Source: G963556115 sp963675945
GTDB taxonomy: Bacteria; Planctomycetota; SZUA-567
DNA length: 64,000 nucleotides
Assembly (NCBI GenBank): GCA_963675945.1
Contig: OY780932.1
Span: 558,001-622,000, forward strand
Reading direction: 5' to 3'
Shown: one piece after another, positions 52,946 through 61,980 of the stretch
How the letters are laid out: each line of letters starts with the position of its first letter
Numbering within the stretch: position 1 is the first letter of the stretch
Notes under the pieces: generated by a model
Told to the model about the DNA's origin: nothing
Database searches by the model: none
Seen by the model: the letters and a program-made list of their open reading frames with translations, nothing else
Translations under genes and position numbers: made by a program

Positions 52946-54007
52946 CTACGGATGCGCCCCTGGGCTGTTCAACCCCAGCGTCTCGTCAAAGCCAAACATG
53001 ACATTAAGATTCTGCATAGCACTTCCCGCCTGCCCTTTGAGCAGATTATCAATATGGCTGATCACCCGGAACATCCCGGTTCGCTCATCACAGGCAACCG
53101 TAAGCAAGCATCGGTTACTACCCCGGACAACTCCGGTAGAAGCCGGATAAGAAAATTCTTTGACCATGACAAACGGCTCAGCCGCAAACAGCTGCTGATA
53201 AGCGCCAAATACATCCTCCTGCGTCACCCCAGCCTTCAGCACCCCGTACACGCAAGACATTATACCTCTGGACATCGGCACCACCTGCGGCGTAAAGGTC
53301 ACACTAACCTCGTTACTTCCTAGCGCCGACAGTTCTCGTTCAATCTCCAGCACATGCTGATGCCCGGTAAGCCGGTACGCATTCATATTATCATAGCGCT
53401 CGGGATAATGAAATCCCGGAGCCGGTTTCTTACCAGCCCCGGAGATACCGCTCTTAGCGTCACAGCAGATACCCCTGGTCTCTATAAGATCATATTTGAG
53501 TGCGGCTGAAAGTCCAAGTATACAACTTACGGCAAAACACCCTGGATTACCCACAAGCTCCGCCTGCGCTATTTCTTCACGGTGCAGCTCGGTAAGCCCA
53601 TATACGCTACGCGGCAACAGGTCGGCAGCCTTATGCTCGGGATCCTTATTTATCCTGGTGGCATACTCCTGGTAGAACTCTATTGAGTTAAAACGGAAAT
53701 CTCCAGAATAATCCAGCACCTTGCGTCCCCGCTGCAGTTCCACTCCCGCCCCGAGTTGGCCAACTCCATCCGGGGTGGAAAAGACGACCACGTCGGCCTC
53801 GGCAGCTTCGGCTTCGGCACTAGCCGGCGCCACTATCGGCAGATCGCAGAATCCTTCCAGATACGGCCAGACCTCAGAAATCCGCTTACCTACATCCTGA
53901 GTTGCAATTGCACAGCTAATTTCAAATTCCGGATGCTTCTGCACCAGCTCTATCAGCCCCAAGCCACCATAACCGGTAGCCCCGACCAGCTTAATCTTTT
54001 TTACCAT
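52946..54007 (-). CDS. argC: N-acetyl-gamma-glutamyl-phosphate reductase
   Basis: NADPH enzyme of arginine synthesis, reducing N-acetylglutamyl phosphate to the semialdehyde. 353 residues. Rossmann start KLVGATGYGGLGLIELV, catalytic Cys in GNPGCFAVS, and GVVRGSNRCLLTV near the C-terminus. No other arg genes are nearby. It is about 100 bases upstream of glmS in the same direction, with no terminator between. Confidence 0.95.
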   Translation of the reverse strand: MVKKIKLVGATGYGGLGLIELVQKHPEFEISCAIATQDVGKRISEVWPYLEGFCDLPIVAPASAEAEAAEADVVVFSTPDGVGQLGAGVELQRGRKVLDYSGDFRFNSIEFYQEYATRINKDPEHKAADLLPRSVYGLTELHREEIAQAELVGNPGCFAVSCILGLSAALKYDLIETRGICCDAKSGISGAGKKPAPGFHYPERYDNMNAYRLTGHQHVLEIERELSALGSNEVSVTFTPQVVPMSRGIMSCVYGVLKAGVTQEDVFGAYQQLFAAEPFVMVKEFSYPASTGVVRGSNRCLLTVACDERTGMFRVISHIDNLLKGQAGSAMQNLNVMFGFDETLGLNSPGAHP

Positions 54008-54071
54008 ATATATCCTACTCTTTATTCCTATATTTATTATAAACTCTGTCTAATCACCTGCAAAATTTTAC

Positions 54072-54479
54072 TCAATACTTGGTCGAGCCATAGTTCCCCT
54101 GAAGATATTCAGGTAGCTGCCGAACCGGATCTTGAGTAGTCAAATTCGAGTTCTTATGCCACATCTCCTGCTCCAGCAGAACATCATCGCCCTCTTTATA
54201 ACCTAGATAGCTTTGATCTACCGGAGCCCGCGGATAACTCCCGGTCTCGGGGCCGTCCGGAGTCTTATAAACCGCGACTCGCTCTGGTGGACGCTGCCAG
54301 AGACTCTCTCCTTCAGCAGTTACCTCAAGATTTTTTTCTGGGAGTTCATTTCTATAGCCATAGGTTGGATGATATTTTTCATACGCCTCACTAATTTTAT
54401 CAGATTTTTTTTGTGTACAGCCTGCAAGTGTTACCCCTATAAACAACAGGCATAAGCAGACCCTAAGCATTCTGACCAT
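54072..54479 (-). CDS. Small putative lipoprotein
   Basis: 135 residues. Signal peptide and lipobox LAGC at about 19-21 (CLCLLFIGVTLAGC). The mature part is hydrophilic, Tyr/Pro/Glu-rich without a known domain (YEKYHPTYGYRNELPEKN). Function unknown. An RBS-like AAGG stretch lies before the ATG. Same direction as argC, 64 bases upstream of it. Confidence 0.7.
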   Translation of the reverse strand: MVRMLRVCLCLLFIGVTLAGCTQKKSDKISEAYEKYHPTYGYRNELPEKNLEVTAEGESLWQRPPERVAVYKTPDGPETGSYPRAPVDQSYLGYKEGDDVLLEQEMWHKNSNLTTQDPVRQLPEYLQGNYGSTKY

Positions 54480-54557
54480 TTTCCAACCTTTTTCTAATCA
54501 TTGACATCAACACAATTATGAACTTTTTACAGCATAATGTCAAGCAATACCAGAATA

Positions 54558-54582
54558 AAGCCGGGTAACAAATACCCGGCTT
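54558..54582 (-). terminator. Terminator after HU
   Basis: AAGCCGGGTA pairs with TACCCGGCTT around ACAAA, 74 bases past the HU stop; the U-tract is modest. Confidence 0.65.
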
Positions 54583-54655
54583 CAGCACAAAACAGCAATT
54601 CCGTAAAGCTACCCACAATTCGCATTACTGGAAATAACCCCAAACCAACAAACTA

Positions 54656-54970
54656 TTACTCTTCCACACCCTTGGTAGACTGGACACGTTCTTCCATCAT
54701 CTTCCCTGGCTTGAAAGTAACCACCTTTCTCTCAGGAACCATAACTTCATCACCGGTACGAGGGTTTCTGGCCTTACGCGGTTTTCTAGTGCGAACCTCA
54801 AACACACCAAAATTACGCAGCTCCAGCCTACTTTCACTCTCTAGTACATCGACAATGCCATCAAGAGTCATCTGCACGATACGCTTAATATCTGTCTGGC
54901 GCATATCCATCTCTTTTGCGATTCGTAGAACCATATCATTCTTTGTCACAGGTGCTACCCCCTTCTCCAT
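54656..54970 (-). CDS. HU/IHF-family DNA-binding protein
   Basis: 104-residue nucleoid protein that bends DNA as a dimer. Typical features: VTKNDMVLRIAKEMDMRQTDIKRIVQ, LELRNFGVFEVRTRKPRKARNPRTGDEV with the Pro-tipped arm, and VVTFKPGKMM. IHF-like spacing (RNPRTG) is normal. It is conventional, in contrast with the tailed paralogue at 5902-6369. Confidence 0.95.
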   Translation of the reverse strand: MEKGVAPVTKNDMVLRIAKEMDMRQTDIKRIVQMTLDGIVDVLESESRLELRNFGVFEVRTRKPRKARNPRTGDEVMVPERKVVTFKPGKMMEERVQSTKGVEE

Positions 54971-55214
54971 CTTCTAAAAATATTCTTTTCCCAAAAAACA
55001 AGTATATTGAAACAGCATCCTACCCCAAGTCCCAATAAACCCCATGATTGGCAACACACTTGCTCATATGCAGTTATAAGATTTTATCATAAATGAAGCT
55101 CCTAAAAGGTCAAGAAAATATTGATAAATTCCGGTTTAAGTTGCAGTTACAATTTTTCAGTATAGCCCTAAGCGACCATTAGTTTGATCGATAAAATATA
55201 GTAAATACGCTATA

Positions 55215-55243
55215 CTTGACCAAGATAAATGTTATAATATGAT
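55215..55243 (+). promoter_or_regulatory. Sigma70 promoter of the third Ser/Thr kinase gene
   Basis: TTGACC, 17-base spacer, TATGAT; start expected near 55250. The rest of 54971-55291 is AT-rich and shows no gene. Confidence 0.65.
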
Positions 55244-55291
55244 TACAGTATTATTGTTTTTACCATTTAAATGTTTTTTCGGATTTTACAT

Positions 55292-56671
55292 ATGAGTATA
55301 GTACCTGGCTCGACAATCGGCAGATTCGAACTAGTAAGCCAACTCGGTGGAGGCGGCATGGGATCGGTTTACAAAGCCAGAGACAAACGGCTAAATCGAA
55401 CCGTAGCCATCAAAGTCATGAACTCTCAGCATGATTATGATCTGGAGAGTGTCGAACGCTTCGAACGTGAAGCCGAGATTCTAGCCTCACTCCACCATCC
55501 GAATTTAATGCATGTCTACGATGTCGGCACCGAAGACAATCACCATTACTTTGCCATGGAGTATATTGAAGGCAGAACGCTCAGCGACATCATAAGTGAT
55601 CCGAGCTGTGTTCTTAACCCGAACGAAGCGTTGCGCATCATCATTGAAATTATGGCAGCCCTACGCAAAGTCCATGACAGCGGTATAATTCACCGGGACA
55701 TCAAACCTGCAAACATTATGATAGAAAATAGTGACGGCAGAGCCGTACTAGTGGATTTCGGTCTCTCCAAATCGGCTGGCGACTCAAGGCTTACTTCAGT
55801 CGGCTCCATCCTCGGTACTCCCGACTACATCACTCCCGAGCAGATCGAAGGCTTTGAGGCCGGATTTTACTCAGATATCTACTCGCTCGGGGTAGTACTC
55901 TATGAGATGCTCAGCGGCGAGAATCCCTTTACCCGCGAGAGCGCCATACAGACTATCAGAGCCCACTGCAGCTACCGACCTCCGGCTTTGCGACGGATAA
56001 ATTCCAAGGTTCCCAAACAACTCTCAAAAATTGTCGAAAAGATGATCCATCACAATCCGGTCTTCCGCTACCAAAACATTACCGAACTCGCGGAGGATCT
56101 CCTCCATACCTGCCAGCATCCGCTGCTAGAGCGACTGGCAACCGCCTCCCCTGCGCAGTATCATACTGCAGCCAAAGGGAAAACAACTACGCCAAAACGC
56201 GTGATAACTCCTTATCAGCACTACAGATTCCAGGCTCCCATACTAAATCGCAACAACTCATTCTGGATATATACAGCTATCACTCTTATGCTTCTTGGTC
56301 TGCTGGCAGCAACCCTAATCATCCTGCGCCTCAACAAGCACAAAGAAACAGACTTACTACCCAAAGAGGTAGCCGCCTACAACCTTCCCGTAACTACATA
56401 TAACCCGGATAAAGACAATGGAATTCATAACCCCAGCGTTATCATGCAGTTGAACAATGGTGAACATATCTGGGGTAGAATTATTAATCGCTTCGATGAT
56501 CAGCGACTCAAGATAGGGTTATTTCCTAAAGGCGAAGCCGTATACAATCTTGACCAGATTGAGTCTATAATTATGACCGACTCAACCGCTTTTTCAGGTA
56601 AATTCATTAATACCAAAGAATTAATAGAACTATTATACCCCACTGAGCTTGAATCGACCTTTAGAGATTAA
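55292..56671 (+). CDS. Ser/Thr protein kinase with one membrane helix
   Basis: 459 residues. The kinase domain (about 12-275) has LGGGGMGSVYKA, VAIKVM, HRDIKPANI, DFGLSK and a TPEQ activation-loop motif, all canonical. After a linker, one membrane helix is near 330-350 (IYTAITLMLLGLLAATLIIL). The last 100 residues form a small outer domain (LNNGEHIWGRIINRFDDQRLKIGLF) resembling a beta-barrel. Neither this ATG nor one at 55271 has a clear RBS; 55292 is preferred because it directly precedes the kinase fold. Confidence 0.88.
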   Translation: MSIVPGSTIGRFELVSQLGGGGMGSVYKARDKRLNRTVAIKVMNSQHDYDLESVERFEREAEILASLHHPNLMHVYDVGTEDNHHYFAMEYIEGRTLSDIISDPSCVLNPNEALRIIIEIMAALRKVHDSGIIHRDIKPANIMIENSDGRAVLVDFGLSKSAGDSRLTSVGSILGTPDYITPEQIEGFEAGFYSDIYSLGVVLYEMLSGENPFTRESAIQTIRAHCSYRPPALRRINSKVPKQLSKIVEKMIHHNPVFRYQNITELAEDLLHTCQHPLLERLATASPAQYHTAAKGKTTTPKRVITPYQHYRFQAPILNRNNSFWIYTAITLMLLGLLAATLIILRLNKHKETDLLPKEVAAYNLPVTTYNPDKDNGIHNPSVIMQLNNGEHIWGRIINRFDDQRLKIGLFPKGEAVYNLDQIESIIMTDSTAFSGKFINTKELIELLYPTELESTFRD

Positions 56672-56826
56672 TCCTGCATTATAACTCATATTCCTATTAT
56701 CGCCCTCTAAAACATTAAAAAATAAGTATTGTTGCCAGGAGAAAGAATCTGTATAATCAATCAATAATAATCGAAAATTATAGAAGGATTACACTCAGTA
56801 ATATTTTATCCAAGGATATACTATAA

Positions 56827-57021
56827 ATGATAATACAAGAAAAAATGTACTGTAGCGAAAAAAATGAAGAGGTAGATGTACTGGTGGAAATAACCCCGCG
56901 CAAGAAGGAAATAGCAGCCTGCAATAACATGTTATATTGTGAGGCAACCACATTTTGCAGATTTGTCAATCCACTGACTGTCAGAAATCCGTTGCAGCAG
57001 AGAGAAGAAGCAAAAATTTAA
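56827..57021 (+). CDS. Small Cys-containing hypothetical protein
   Basis: 64 residues, not recognised. Four Cys (C9, C32, C38, C44) with a start YCSEKNEEVDVLVEITPRKK suggest a small metal-binding or redox protein. AAGGATA lies about nine bases before the ATG. It precedes the NifU-like gene by 180 bases. No homologue identified by eye, so a chance ORF remains possible. Confidence 0.45.
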   Translation: MIIQEKMYCSEKNEEVDVLVEITPRKKEIAACNNMLYCEATTFCRFVNPLTVRNPLQQREEAKI

Positions 57022-57200
57022 GATTGTTATTGTATATATACAAAATTTCGTCTTCACACTAACAAGCAGCAAAATAACACTCTTGACTAGCTATATTTTA
57101 CTGCTTCGGTTAAGGTAAAGAAGTGAGCACTTGATTTTTATTAGATTTAAGCATTATTTTAAACAATGCAATATTTTTTTTGAAACAAGGAGTCCAAAAA

Positions 57201-57419
57201 ATGGAAGAAAAGGTAAAGGCAGTTATAGAAGAGATTCGCCCGGCATTACAAGCAGATGGCGGTGACATAGAGTTCATAGGGCTCGAAGGGAGTATTGTTC
57301 AAGTACGCCTCCAGGGTGCATGTAGCGGCTGCCCACATGCCGCAATCACCCTCAAGCAAGGTGTAGAAGTACGTATCAAAGAGGCAATCCCCGAGATAAC
57401 CGAAGTTGTTGCGGTTTGA
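57201..57419 (+). CDS. NifU C-terminal-domain (Nfu-type) Fe-S scaffold
   Basis: 72 residues, only the Nfu domain: EIRPALQADGGDIEFIGLEGSIVQVRLQGACSGCPHAAITLK with the cluster-binding CxxC. Such proteins bind or transfer [4Fe-4S] clusters to apoproteins. IlvD in this window is a possible client type. ATG 57201 has AAGGAG; the TTG seven codons upstream is not needed. Confidence 0.93.
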   Translation: MEEKVKAVIEEIRPALQADGGDIEFIGLEGSIVQVRLQGACSGCPHAAITLKQGVEVRIKEAIPEITEVVAV

Positions 57420-57512
57420 GACATTTAACCAAAAACACCAGAGCTCCATCTGAAATATACCTGGCTCTACTTGTTATTGTTTACCGAATATACTCTCAGG
57501 ATATTTGTATAA

Positions 57513-58295
57513 ATGAGTGAAGCAAAACCTATTGCCATAATTTCAGATGTGCACGGTAACCTTGAAGCTTTGACCGCAGTGCTCAATGATATTCGTTCTC
57601 AAGATATTGAGACCATAATCAATCTCGGTGACTGCGTCGGGTACGGTGCAGATGCCGAAGCCTGTATAGATATTCTGCAGATCCATGCTACCATAAATAT
57701 CTGTGGCAACCACGACTATGCAGTTCTGAATTCAGCAGAGGGTTTTAACTATATCGCCAAGAATGCTGTTGATTATGTCCGCAGCATGATGAACCCGAAA
57801 TCATATACCAACCCTGATGACAATGTCATCAGGCGTTGGCGTTTTTTAAATTCCCTCATTCCTCTGTACGAACTGGGAAAATATGAATTCATGCACGGCT
57901 CACCGCGCCAGCCGATAACCGAGTATGTACTCCCGTCCGATCCAGAGATGGATCCATTCAAACTCGACAGTATCTTCTCGGCAATGACCGGAGATTATGC
58001 CTTTGTCGGTCATACCCATTTCCCCGGGGTAATTGAAGATGATAATGACAGCTATCTTATGATAGAAGATCTCTCCGATTTGAGCTATAATCTCACAGCA
58101 AAAAAGGCCATAATCAATGTCGGCAGCGTAGGGCAACCGCGTGATTATGATAGCCGTTCCTGTTATGCTGTACTTCGACGCGGGCATGTCGAATGGCGCC
58201 GGGTAGAATATGATATTGAGACCACCATATCCAAGATTTCATCACATCCTGTACTCGATGATCAATCTGGAATGCGTTTGAAACTCGGTCGCTAA
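57513..58295 (+). CDS. Calcineurin-like metallophosphoesterase
   Basis: 260 residues. Metal-binding motifs of the YfcE/bacterial diadenosine-tetraphosphatase-like type: DVHGN (12-16), GDCVGYG, GNHD, and the C-terminal FVGHTHFP. Probably binds two metals and hydrolyses a phosphodiester; substrate unknown. AGGATA lies upstream of the ATG. It follows the Nfu gene by about 90 bases. Confidence 0.88.
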   Translation: MSEAKPIAIISDVHGNLEALTAVLNDIRSQDIETIINLGDCVGYGADAEACIDILQIHATINICGNHDYAVLNSAEGFNYIAKNAVDYVRSMMNPKSYTNPDDNVIRRWRFLNSLIPLYELGKYEFMHGSPRQPITEYVLPSDPEMDPFKLDSIFSAMTGDYAFVGHTHFPGVIEDDNDSYLMIEDLSDLSYNLTAKKAIINVGSVGQPRDYDSRSCYAVLRRGHVEWRRVEYDIETTISKISSHPVLDDQSGMRLKLGR

Positions 58296-58340
58296 CCTCT
58301 TGCCTCGCCACTAATCAAAAGCAGTAACATCAGCGCAAAC

Positions 58341-58904
58341 TCACTTCTGATAATCCCCGGCAATCACTTCTGCCTCAAAGGTATAGAGCTCCACCCCGCT
58401 ATCACGCCAGGCATTATAAGTAAGTCCAGCCTTATGACTACAGCAGTTTCCCCAAAACTCTTCAACATTCCAACCGGTCTCAGTCGCCACCTGCGGTAGA
58501 AAACAACCGCTCCCCATACTACTGATTACATAAATACCATCTATACCCAGACGGATATTCTCAGGATCAGAACAAGGTTTTAAGGGGGATAATACCGAGA
58601 TGTCAATCTCAATAGCGGATAGGTCTTCAAGTGTCAGTCGACTGCCAGCAAATCGCGGATCGTCCAGGAGAGAAGCTCGAGCATAGACTCCCAGAGTTTT
58701 ATAAAGTGGTTGATCAGAGACAAAACAACCGATACACCCCCGGAGTCGACCAGCTTTTTTCAGAGTAACAAAGCAGCCCGACTTAGTATCCAACCCTTCT
58801 ACGTCAGGTTTATCCGACACCCACTCCTTGCCGCGCAAAGCAGATTTTAAAGTAGCGGAAACGATCCTCAACATCTCCTGCTGCTGCGCCTCTGAATAGC
58901 CCAT
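58341..58904 (-). CDS. AMMECR1-domain protein (AmmeMemoRadiSam component A type)
   Basis: 187 residues of the AMMECR1 fold. The signature LRGCIG is present as GRLRGCIGCF, with DPRF, LSPLKPC and FLPQVATETGW. Family members are often found with Memo and radical SAM genes; neither is here. Molecular role is not established. AAGGAGG precedes the ATG. Convergent with the phosphoesterase gene. Confidence 0.88.
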   Translation of the reverse strand: MGYSEAQQQEMLRIVSATLKSALRGKEWVSDKPDVEGLDTKSGCFVTLKKAGRLRGCIGCFVSDQPLYKTLGVYARASLLDDPRFAGSRLTLEDLSAIEIDISVLSPLKPCSDPENIRLGIDGIYVISSMGSGCFLPQVATETGWNVEEFWGNCCSHKAGLTYNAWRDSGVELYTFEAEVIAGDYQK

Positions 58905-59040
58905 CTCCCCCTCCTTATTCCAGTATTATGCCTTCTCCCTTACTCTCACTCTCTATCAGTACTATACCGCAGAAATTTATCTAAGCAACAAAATATTCAT
59001 CATATTGAGAATATAACCATATTCTCTGGAGATTCCAAGC

Positions 59041-59679
59041 TCAATCCCTTATTTCAACAATACCCTCGTTGATTCTGAGCCGTCCCTGCGCAAAGAGGCG
59101 CACCGCCTCTGGGTAGGCAATTCTTTCCTGCTCCATAACCCTGCTGGCGATATCGCTAACAGAATCGGTATCATATACCGGACAACTCCGTTGAATAATA
59201 ATTGGTCCCGCATCATATTGATTATTAACAAAATGCACTGTACACCCCGAGAGTTTGACCCCTGCTCGTTTCACCGCCTCATGCACATTTGAACCATACA
59301 TGCCTTTACCGCAGAACGACGGGATTAGAGCCGGATGCACATTCATTACCCGGCCGCTAAGCTCCTCCGGCACCTGATAAAAGCACATAAAGCCACAGAG
59401 ACAGACCAGATCAACCTTCCTGGGCAAGAGCAGAGCACTAATAGCTGCCGACATGCCCTCCCAGTCAGGGGTACGCCCGGAATAAAACTTCTTTGATTCA
59501 ACAACTGCAGTTTCAACCCCGTGTTGCTCTGCCCGCTGCAAGCCATATGCATCAATCTTGGAGGAAATAACAATATCAATTGTCGCCTCAAGAAAACCGC
59601 TCTCAATCTTCTCGAACAAATTCTCAAGCGTACTCCCACTCCCGGAGAGCAGGACCGCTATCTTAATAGGTTTTCTCAA
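59041..59679 (-). CDS. purN: Phosphoribosylglycinamide formyltransferase
   Basis: Transfers formyl from 10-formyl-THF to GAR in purine synthesis. 212 residues. GAR-binding AVLLSGSGSTLENL; catalytic Asn and His in VMNVHPALIP, and the Asp in NNQYDAGPIIIQ. An unusual CGKGMYGSNVHEAV replaces the common GLHxHxxAL-like stretch. The start is taken at TTG 59679 (MRKPIKIAV) behind AGAGG; a GTG at 59709 is the alternative. Confidence 0.92.
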   Translation of the reverse strand: MRKPIKIAVLLSGSGSTLENLFEKIESGFLEATIDIVISSKIDAYGLQRAEQHGVETAVVESKKFYSGRTPDWEGMSAAISALLLPRKVDLVCLCGFMCFYQVPEELSGRVMNVHPALIPSFCGKGMYGSNVHEAVKRAGVKLSGCTVHFVNNQYDAGPIIIQRSCPVYDTDSVSDIASRVMEQERIAYPEAVRLFAQGRLRINEGIVEIRD

Positions 59680-59745
59680 AATACCGCCTCTTTCTAAATT
59701 CCCGCTCACCTAGATTCACCGCCCAAACTCTTACTTTCATACTTC

Positions 59746-61380
59746 TCAATGCCCCTCCAGCCTGAGCTTGTCCTTGGCTAATTGCTGAACTTTCTTATTC
59801 TTCTTCTTCGTAGCGACAAACCTGAGAATCTCCAGCCCAAATCTTCGCTCTTCATTATGCTGTTCTGAAAAATGATACCCAATATAATATAAATCTTCTA
59901 CTAATAAGCACTTATCAGCAACCAAATCCCGCTTTAACAACTTTGCGCCCTGCTCCTTGAGTAACTGCAGAAAGTGATCTAGACAATAATCAGACTGCCT
60001 GAAAGATCTTGCGATATCCTTCTTGCTGGTTTTGAGTTTGGCTGTAGCCAGAATGTACCTTATCTCCGAAGTAAGCAGATCGGTATGATCAAGAATCTTG
60101 AGGGTATCACGCACCTTCTCCCAATCCTTGGCTTCGCGAGCACTATCAGCCACCGCCACCAACTCCTTCTGGAGTATATCACCGCGAAGGTGTAACAACG
60201 CTGTCTTATATAATTGATAATGCTCATCACCTTTAAAATACAGCTCAAGCATTCTATCAATCATCTCCTTGGCCTTATCGGATTTAATCCGATTGTCATG
60301 GCTCTCTAAAATACTCACCATCTCAAAGGCTTCAGACTTATTCTTGACCTGGTCAATATGCCTGAGGATAACCACCACAGCCGAGGGCATTTTCCGCAAA
60401 ACCTCACTGGCAGCCGCCCGCAGCTTCATATTCTTAGCGCCGAGCAATCCTAATAACGCCTCGGCATTGGTTATAGAGTCTAGACTACCCAGCGCATTTA
60501 CCGCATAGATCTTCACCCCCACATGCTTATTCTCTAGGAGTTGCCTGATCTTCTGATTATCTGAGCGCTTGGGCTTGAGTTTGGAGAGTACGACTACGGC
60601 GTGCCGTACCAGCTCATCATAATTATCCTCCGAGAGTATCGGCAATACCGCTTCAAAGACATCCTGATGCCTGGTACCGACATACTCAAAACGCGCCAGG
60701 CTCATCAGCGTATGCCGACGAATCTGCACAGGGTATTTACTGTCAAGATAAGGTAGTAAACGTGGTTTTACCTGAACCTGCCCGATAATCCCCAGAGCAA
60801 TAATCAGTGCCGAGAGTGCCGCTTGATTCTCCTCGACCCGCGGATCATGCAGGGAATCTACCAATTTATCTCTGAGTTTACCGAGCTCCTTGGTATTATA
60901 CTCTCCAATAACCTCCCTGAGCGTATGTACTGCATTACGCAGGCATTCATTATCCCCACAGAAGAAGCTCTCAATCAATAGCATATAGGCTTTGGGGGTA
61001 CGAATCCTAGGAATTGCCGTAATAATATTTCGCTGCACAGCTTCAGGCATCTTAGTAAAATAACTATCAATATACTTTACTGCCGGATTACCAATATTGA
61101 CAATTACATTCAGAGTCAATTCCTGAGTTGCTTCATCCTTTTCAAGATTTTCAACCAGATACTTCAGGGTCTTTTCCTGGGGATTATCGGTAAAAGCGGC
61201 TAAAACCGCTCTTCTAACATGAGGATTACCAGAACTAATAAGCAACTCGCCTAATTGACTGATTATCGAGACTTCATCGGTTTTGATCGCCCCAAGTACA
61301 CGAATCGCCGCCATCTGCAATTCAACATCTCTCTGATTCAGCAGTCCACAGACAGCATTCAGAGTCGAATCCATCCCCAT
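59746..61380 (-). CDS. HEAT-repeat protein
   Basis: 544 residues of helical HEAT/Armadillo-like repeats throughout (AAIRVLGAIKTDEVSIISQL; RRHTLMSLARFEYVGT; KIYAVNALGSLDSITNAEAL; AAASEVLRKMPSAVVVI). No catalytic domain or signal peptide. Such solenoids bind proteins; the partner is unknown. AGAGGA lies before the ATG. purN follows 66 bases downstream in the same direction. Confidence 0.8.
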   Translation of the reverse strand: MGMDSTLNAVCGLLNQRDVELQMAAIRVLGAIKTDEVSIISQLGELLISSGNPHVRRAVLAAFTDNPQEKTLKYLVENLEKDEATQELTLNVIVNIGNPAVKYIDSYFTKMPEAVQRNIITAIPRIRTPKAYMLLIESFFCGDNECLRNAVHTLREVIGEYNTKELGKLRDKLVDSLHDPRVEENQAALSALIIALGIIGQVQVKPRLLPYLDSKYPVQIRRHTLMSLARFEYVGTRHQDVFEAVLPILSEDNYDELVRHAVVVLSKLKPKRSDNQKIRQLLENKHVGVKIYAVNALGSLDSITNAEALLGLLGAKNMKLRAAASEVLRKMPSAVVVILRHIDQVKNKSEAFEMVSILESHDNRIKSDKAKEMIDRMLELYFKGDEHYQLYKTALLHLRGDILQKELVAVADSAREAKDWEKVRDTLKILDHTDLLTSEIRYILATAKLKTSKKDIARSFRQSDYCLDHFLQLLKEQGAKLLKRDLVADKCLLVEDLYYIGYHFSEQHNEERRFGLEILRFVATKKKNKKVQQLAKDKLRLEGH

Positions 61381-61591
61381 TATATTCCTCTTTCATTATT
61401 ATTTGTATTCTCTAACCAAAAACCTGCAATCATTATACAAAACAATTCCCGAAAACTCGATTAGTATATGATTAAATGATTGAAATCAAGCCAAAAAGCG
61501 AAAAACGCTCAATTCCCGCTACTCAAACGAACCAGAACTTGCACCAACCCAAAAACCAGGGTAAGACTTCAATAACAAGTATATCCATACA

Positions 61592-61735
61592 CTAACCACC
61601 TACTGCCTTCCCAGTAGCGGTCATTATAGCCAAAAGCAGAATAAATTGTAGAACTATTACCAATACCAGAAGATAAAACCCCAAATATATCTTAATAGTC
61701 AGCAATAAGCCTAAAACAAGCAGAACCTCTTTCAA
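61592..61735 (-). CDS. Possible 47-residue membrane peptide
   Basis: A minus-strand frame within the 600-base gap 61381-61980 reads as a hydrophobic peptide (KEVLLVLGLLLTIKIYLGFY, then LLVLVIVLQFILLLAIM, then TATGKAVGG) with charged ends, typical of a one- or two-helix membrane peptide. The only standard start is a TTG at 61735 without an RBS. The frame continues upstream for 13 more hydrophobic or polar codons to an ATA preceded by GGA. It could be a small gene with a rare or mutated start, or chance in AT-rich DNA. Nothing else is recognised in this gap. Confidence 0.3.
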   Translation of the reverse strand: MKEVLLVLGLLLTIKIYLGFYLLVLVIVLQFILLLAIMTATGKAVGG

Positions 61736-61980
61736 GAATAAAAATAATAAAAAAACACCTCCATTTTCGTCTATATATTAATCCATGAGCTAATTTCGTC
61801 AATAAAATTTTTCTAAAAAGAGTCTGGAATCTCGTCCCAAAAATCCTTAACATATTAACTTTAAAGGTGTTGAACGCACAAGTCGCAAACCTGCAAATTT
61901 GTAATTTTTATTTAAATTTATCAAATAATATAATTGACAGCCTGACAAAAACTTACTCCGGTACCCCGAGGTCAGTATAA

